Assembly (NCBI GenBank): GCA_963820315.1 | Contig: CAWFZK010000034.1 | Span: 62,001-126,000, forward strand | Length of the DNA stretch: 64,000 nucleotides | Source: JACVRW01 sp963820315 | Lineage (GTDB): Bacteria; Actinomycetota; Thermoleophilia; Solirubrobacterales; Thermoleophilaceae | Direction: 5' to 3' | Part shown: positions 59,884 to 64,000 of the stretch, piece after piece | Layout: every line of letters begins with the position of its first letter | Position numbering within the stretch: position 1 is the first letter of the stretch | Notes under the pieces: generated by a model | Told to the model about the DNA's origin: nothing | The model's database searches: none | The model's input: the letters and a program-made list of their open reading frames with translations, nothing else | Position numbers and translations under genes: made by a program

Positions 59884-61812
59884 TCATTCGCGGGCGAGTA
59901 TAGCGGCGGATACCTGGCGCGTGAACTCGGAAACCGGCTCTACGCCCATGTCTCCCTCGCGGTGCCGCCTCACCGAGACGGCCTGGTCGGCCTGCTCCTG
60001 ATCGCCCACGACGAGCATGAACGGGATCTTGTGCAGCTCGGCCTCGCGGATCTTCTTGCCGACCGACTCCGTCCGCTCGTCGACCGTCGCCCTGATGCCC
60101 GCGTCGGCGAGCTCGCGCGCCACCGAGCGCGCGTACTCGAGGTGCCGGTCCGCGATCGGCAGCACGATCGCCTGGACCGGCGCGAGCCAGAGCGGGAACT
60201 CGCCCGCGTAGTGCTCGATCAGGATGCCGATGAAGCGCTCGAAGGAGCCCATCAGCGCCCGGTGGATCATCACCGGCCGGTGCTCAGTGTTGTCGGCGCC
60301 GGTGTACGCGAGCTCGAACTGCTCCGGCATGTAGTAGTCGAGCTGGACGGTGCCGAGCTGCCACGAGCGGCCGATGGCGTCGGTTATATGCGCGTCGATC
60401 TTGGGTCCGTAGAAGGCGCCGTCGCCCTCGTTGAGCTCGTACTCGAGCCCGTTGTGCTCGAGCGTCCGCTGCAGCGCCGCCTCGGCCCTGTCCCACATCT
60501 CCTCGGTCCCGACCCGCTTGTCGGGCCGCGTCGACAGCTCCAGGCGCGGCCTCAGGCCGAACTGCTCGTAGATGTAGAAGCCGAAGTCGAGGCAGCGCAG
60601 CGCCTCCTCCTCGATCTGCTCCTCGGTGCAGAAGACGTGGGCGTCGTCCTGGGTGATGTGGCGCACGCGCAGCAGGCCGTGCAGCGTGCCACTCGGCTCG
60701 TGGCGGTGAACGAGCCCCTGCTCGGCGTAGCGGATCGGCAGGTCGCGATAGGAGCGCAGCTCGTTCTTGTAGATCTGGACGTGCGCGGGGCAGTTCATCG
60801 GCTTGAGGCCCATCTTGCGGCCCTCGACGTCCGTGAAGTACATGTGCTCCCGGTACACGTGCCAGTGGCCCGACTGCTTCCACAGGTCGACGTCGTAGAG
60901 GATCGGCGTGCGCACCTCGGTGTAGCCGCGCTCGACGTTGGTGGTCCGCCAGAGCTTGGTCAGCTCGTTCCAGATGTGCGTCCCGTTGGGCAGCCAGAAC
61001 GGTGAGCCCGGCGAGAGCTCCGAGAACATGAACAGGTCGAGCTCGCGACCGAGCTTGCGGTGGTCGCGGGCGCGCGCCTGCTCGAGGCGGTGCAGGTGCT
61101 CCTCGAGCGCCTCCTTGCTCGGGAACGCCGTGCCGTAGACGCGCGTGAGCATCTGGCGGTTCGCGTCACCGCGCCAGTAGGCGCCCGCCACGCTCGTGAG
61201 CTTGAAGGCCTTGATCCGCTTGGTGCCGGGCCCATGCGGGCCGCGGCAGAGGTCCGTGAAGGGGCCGTTGCGGTAGAGCGAGACCGTCTCGAGCGGGTGC
61301 TCCGGATCGGCCGCCTCGACGAGGTCCTCGATCAGCTCGACCTTGTAGTCCTGGCCGTCGGCCCGGAAGCGCTCGATCGCCTCGGACGGCGGCAGCTCGC
61401 TGCGCTCGAAGGTCTCGTCGGCCTTGATGTGCTCGCGCATCTTGGCCTCGACGCGCTCGAAGTCCTCCTCGGTCAGCTTCGTCCCGTCCGGGAAGTCGAA
61501 GTCGTAGTAGAAGCCGTCCTCGATCGGCGGGCCGATCGAGATCTTCACCCCCGGGTAGAGCTCCGTGACCGCCGCCGCGAGCACGTGCGCGGCATCGTGG
61601 CGGAGCAGCCAGAGGCCGTCCTCGTCGCGTGCGGTGACGATCTCGATGCGCGCGCCGTCCCCGAGCGGCGCGCTCAGATCGAGCAGCTCCCCGTTCACGC
61701 GGATGCCGAGCGCGGCGCGGGCGAGCCCGGCGCCGATCGCCGCGGCCGCGTCCGCACCGGTCGCGCCGTCGTCGAGCTCGAGCTCGGTGCCGTCTGGCAG
61801 GAACACCTTCAT
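59884..61812 (-). CDS. thrS: Threonyl-tRNA synthetase
   Basis: 642 residues, standard. TGS domain at 1-60 (MKVFLPDGTELELDDGATGA), the HxxxH editing domain around HDAAHVLAAAVTELYPGVKI, and class II catalytic domain: GSPFWLPNGTHIWNELTKLW, MGLKPMNCPAHVQIYKNELR, SGTLHGLLRVRHITQDDAHV, DNTEHRPVMIHRALMGSFER; then the anticodon domain (PVQAIVLPIADRHLEYARSV). ATG overlaps the stop of the glycosyltransferase gene as ATGA. Confidence 0.97.
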   Translation of the reverse strand: MKVFLPDGTELELDDGATGADAAAAIGAGLARAALGIRVNGELLDLSAPLGDGARIEIVTARDEDGLWLLRHDAAHVLAAAVTELYPGVKISIGPPIEDGFYYDFDFPDGTKLTEEDFERVEAKMREHIKADETFERSELPPSEAIERFRADGQDYKVELIEDLVEAADPEHPLETVSLYRNGPFTDLCRGPHGPGTKRIKAFKLTSVAGAYWRGDANRQMLTRVYGTAFPSKEALEEHLHRLEQARARDHRKLGRELDLFMFSELSPGSPFWLPNGTHIWNELTKLWRTTNVERGYTEVRTPILYDVDLWKQSGHWHVYREHMYFTDVEGRKMGLKPMNCPAHVQIYKNELRSYRDLPIRYAEQGLVHRHEPSGTLHGLLRVRHITQDDAHVFCTEEQIEEEALRCLDFGFYIYEQFGLRPRLELSTRPDKRVGTEEMWDRAEAALQRTLEHNGLEYELNEGDGAFYGPKIDAHITDAIGRSWQLGTVQLDYYMPEQFELAYTGADNTEHRPVMIHRALMGSFERFIGILIEHYAGEFPLWLAPVQAIVLPIADRHLEYARSVARELADAGIRATVDERTESVGKKIREAELHKIPFMLVVGDQEQADQAVSVRRHREGDMGVEPVSEFTRQVSAAILARE

Positions 61813-63041
61813 ACGGCTCCCAAACTATCGGCGAGCGCACGCAGCTCGCGTTCAAGCGCGCTCGTGACGAGGAAGCGCTCGCGCACACGCTCGCGGCCGG
61901 CGCGCCCCATCTCGGCCGCCAGGCCGGGGTCGCGCACGAGCTCGAGCAGGCGCGCCGCCGATTCCGACTCGTCGTCCGTGAGAAAGCCGTCGACGCCGTC
62001 GCGGACGACCAGCGGAAGCCCGCCGCCCGTGCCGCCGACGACCGGCGTGCGCTTCCAGAGCGCCTCGCAGGGAGTGAGCTCGAAGCCCTCGCCGAGCGAG
62101 CGCTCGAGGACGACGCGCGCGAGCAGCTGGAGCGCCCCGAGCTCGAGGCTGCCGAGACCCTCGTAGCTCGTCAAGAGCAGAACGCCGTCGCCGCCGGCCA
62201 GGTAGTCCGACACCTCCTTTGCGGCCTGCCAGTCGCCGCTGTCGGCCGAGTCGAGCAGACCGGCGAGCACGAGCTGCAGCTCGGGCTCCTCGGCGCGGGC
62301 GACGCGGAAGGCCTCGATCGCCGCGTGTGGATCGTCCCAGCGGTCGAGCTCCAGCACCTGCAGGCAGAAGGGCCGCTCGAGGTCGACCCCGAGTGGCCGC
62401 ACGACCCGTCCGGGCAGGCGAACTTCGAGGTCGATGTTGCGCGGGTCGAGCGGGTCGATCCCGGGCGCCGCCGCGACGAGCCGCTCGTCCCGGAGGGGCG
62501 GCGGGGCGAAGCTCTCGTGCGGCACCAGCATGAGCCGGCAGCGCTCGTGGAGCGGCGTGACGAGCTCGAGCGCATCGGCCTCCGCAGCCGCCAGGTCGTC
62601 GTGGCAGCGCCAAACCACGGGCGCCTCGACTCCGGCGGCGAGCGCCACGGCCGCGTCGTGCAGGACGACGACGTCGAAGCCGTCGGTCAGCTCGCGCGCG
62701 GCGCGCGCCGAGCCCTCGGCGAAGCTCTCCCAGGCCTCGGGCTCGATCGCGCTCTCGGCGCCGCGCAGGCCCGAGGCCAGCGCGCTCGCCAGCTCGCGCT
62801 CGGCGGGCGTCCCGAAGAGGACGCGCCACTCGACCTCGATCCCGCTGCCGGCCGCGAGCGGCAGCATGCTGCCGAGCAGCTCGGGCACGCGCCCGGCCGT
62901 GCCCGCGGGGCTCACGTGCAGGATGCGCGCTCCGCGAAGAGGCTCCGCCGCCGCGGCGAGCGCCTCGAGCGCGCGGGCGCCCGCGACCGGGGCGTAGTCG
63001 CCGGGCGGGCGCGCGCCCACGGCCATCGGCTGCAGGTCCAC
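61809..63041 (-). CDS. GT4-family glycosyltransferase (trehalose synthase TreT-like)
   Basis: 410 residues from GTG 63041. ARILHVSPAGTAGRVPELLG, SMLPLAAGSGIEVEWRVLFG at the N-terminal Rossmann fold recall TreT-type enzymes (HVN.T..GGVAE.L...PL). The C-terminal donor site has LAGLLDSADSGDWQAAKEVS, EGFELTPCEALWKRTPVVGG and FLVTSALERELRALADSLGA. The conserved E-x7-E (EGFELTPCE) is present. Substrate, possibly trehalose-related, is inferred. It is 2 bases after the FAH-like gene. Confidence 0.82.
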   Translation of the reverse strand: MDLQPMAVGARPPGDYAPVAGARALEALAAAAEPLRGARILHVSPAGTAGRVPELLGSMLPLAAGSGIEVEWRVLFGTPAERELASALASGLRGAESAIEPEAWESFAEGSARAARELTDGFDVVVLHDAAVALAAGVEAPVVWRCHDDLAAAEADALELVTPLHERCRLMLVPHESFAPPPLRDERLVAAAPGIDPLDPRNIDLEVRLPGRVVRPLGVDLERPFCLQVLELDRWDDPHAAIEAFRVARAEEPELQLVLAGLLDSADSGDWQAAKEVSDYLAGGDGVLLLTSYEGLGSLELGALQLLARVVLERSLGEGFELTPCEALWKRTPVVGGTGGGLPLVVRDGVDGFLTDDESESAARLLELVRDPGLAAEMGRAGRERVRERFLVTSALERELRALADSLGAV

Positions 63042-63043
63042 GC

Positions 63044-64000
63044 TCAGCCCTCTCCGGCGGGCGCGATGCGGCCGCGCACCTCGCCGAGCGGCGCCCCGCG
63101 CAGGACCACCTCGTCGCCGTCCTCGAGGAAGCTGCGGCGCTCGCCGCCGGGCAACTCGATCGGCTCGCCGCCGTTCGAGCTCAGCTCGATCAGGCTGCCG
63201 TACTGCTCCCGCTCGGGCCCCGAGATCGTCCCGGTCGCGAGCAGGTCCCCGGTCCGCAGGCTCGCCCCGTTCACCGTGAGATGCGCGATCTGCTGAGTGA
63301 TCGACCAGTACAGGTGGCGGGTGTTCGAGCGCGCGACCACGCTGCCGTTCAGCTCCACCTCGAGCGGGATGTCGAACGCCCAGGGCTCTTCACGCAGGTA
63401 GGGCAGCGGCTCGGGCTCCTGAGGCGCGGCCGCCACGCGCCGTTCGAGCAGCTCCTCGATCGGCACCACCCAGGCGCTGATCGACGTCGCGAACGACTTG
63501 CCGAGAAAGGGGCCGAGCGGCTGGTACTCCCAGGCCTGGATGTCGCGCGCCGACCAGTCGTTCACGAGCACCATCCCGAAGACGTGGCCGATCGCTCGAT
63601 CAACCGGCACGGGCTCGCCGCGCCGGCTCGGGGTGCCGATCAGGAAGCCGGCCTCGAGCTCGATATCGAGCCGCTCGCTCGGCCCGAACGCGCCGCCGGC
63701 ATGCTGGCCGCTCGGCCTCGGGATGACGCTGCCCGTCGGGACCACCGTGCCGGCGCGCCCGTGGTAGCCCACCGGCAGGTGGCGCCAGTTCGGAAGCAGC
63801 GGGTCGCCGCCGGGCCGGAACATGCGCCCGAGGTTCGTCGCGTGCTGGAGCGAGGAGTAGAAGTCGACGTAGTCCGCGACCTCGCACGGCATGCCGAGCT
63901 CCGGCTGCTCGACCGGGCGACCCTCCTCCACGCGCCCGGCGATCTCCGACCGGTACTCGGGCCCGCGGGCCATGAACGCGTTCAGCGAGCTCGCCGCGAG
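63044..64000 (-). CDS. Fumarylacetoacetase (FAH) family hydrolase (partial, 5' end off window)
   Basis: The frame is open to the right edge (LNAFMARGPEYRSEI), so the N-terminus is missing; about 318 residues are visible. FAH blocks: MPCEVADYVDFYSSLQHATN, PNWRHLPVGYHGRAGTVVPT, GSVIPRPSGQ, LDIELEAGFLIGTPSRRGEP with metal-binding acidic residues, VLVNDWSARDIQAWEYQPLG and a PFLGKSFATSISAWVVPIEE segment. This matches true fumarylacetoacetate hydrolases of tyrosine degradation better than short FAH-like enzymes. Lies 2 bases upstream of the GT4 gene. Confidence 0.9.
   Translation of the reverse strand, partial: LAASSLNAFMARGPEYRSEIAGRVEEGRPVEQPELGMPCEVADYVDFYSSLQHATNLGRMFRPGGDPLLPNWRHLPVGYHGRAGTVVPTGSVIPRPSGQHAGGAFGPSERLDIELEAGFLIGTPSRRGEPVPVDRAIGHVFGMVLVNDWSARDIQAWEYQPLGPFLGKSFATSISAWVVPIEELLERRVAAAPQEPEPLPYLREEPWAFDIPLEVELNGSVVARSNTRHLYWSITQQIAHLTVNGASLRTGDLLATGTISGPEREQYGSLIELSSNGGEPIELPGGERRSFLEDGDEVVLRGAPLGEVRGRIAPAGEG

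Overview
The window is GC-rich bacterial chromosome with dense, often ATGA/GTGA-overlapping genes and frequent GTG starts. Gene content (WS/DGAT acyltransferase, TMEM175-like channel, SnoaL-like genes opening MSQENV, an HDOD-LuxR fusion, HAF-repeat secreted protein) points to Actinomycetota, most likely class Thermoleophilia (Solirubrobacterales/Gaiellales). That placement is inference from content. No rRNA, tRNA, CRISPR array or complete insertion sequence was seen.

Layout. 1-14.2 kb: gatC (cut by the left edge) behind two paralogous membrane genes, an MFS exporter, a DHFR-like reductase, folD, a secreted beta-propeller, then ABC ATPase-permease-methyltransferase-pcrA on one strand, a Qng1-like queuosine salvage gene, cysK-cysE, and two basic low-complexity proteins. 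14.2-21.6 kb, mostly plus strand: MBL-fold hydrolase, TMEM175 channel, small membrane and SnoaL proteins, WS/DGAT, RskA-like domain, HAF-repeat protein, DUF4239 protein. 21.7-34.5 kb: accessory region of small secreted or hypothetical genes, dispersed repeats, a partial duplication, degenerate zinc-ribbon genes, tiny overlapping ORFs and a phage terminase small-subunit-like gene. I read this as a decayed phage-like island; I found no integrase, large terminase or capsid gene.

35-48.9 kb: Rrf2 regulator, VanZ-like protein, frameshifted sensor kinase, lysozyme-like secreted protein, molybdopterin oxidoreductase, HDOD-LuxR regulator, gltX head-to-head with nfo, DUF1707 protein, Cys-rich protein, dnaE. 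48.7-64 kb, all minus strand: FAH-family enzyme (cut by the right edge), GT4 glycosyltransferase, thrS, infC-rpmI-rplT, an intrinsic terminator, then trmH-like-pheS-pheT-argC-argJ-argB-argD-argG and a small membrane protein.

The gene sets are coherent: infC-rpmI-rplT with thrS and pheST form a translation block, argCJBDG covers most of arginine synthesis, cysK-cysE makes cysteine, and gatC with gltX fits the indirect Gln-tRNA route.

At least five otherwise convincing genes are broken by one or two single-base shifts, including argD in a complete operon. This suggests residual indel errors in the assembly, so those entries are marked pseudogene with that caution.
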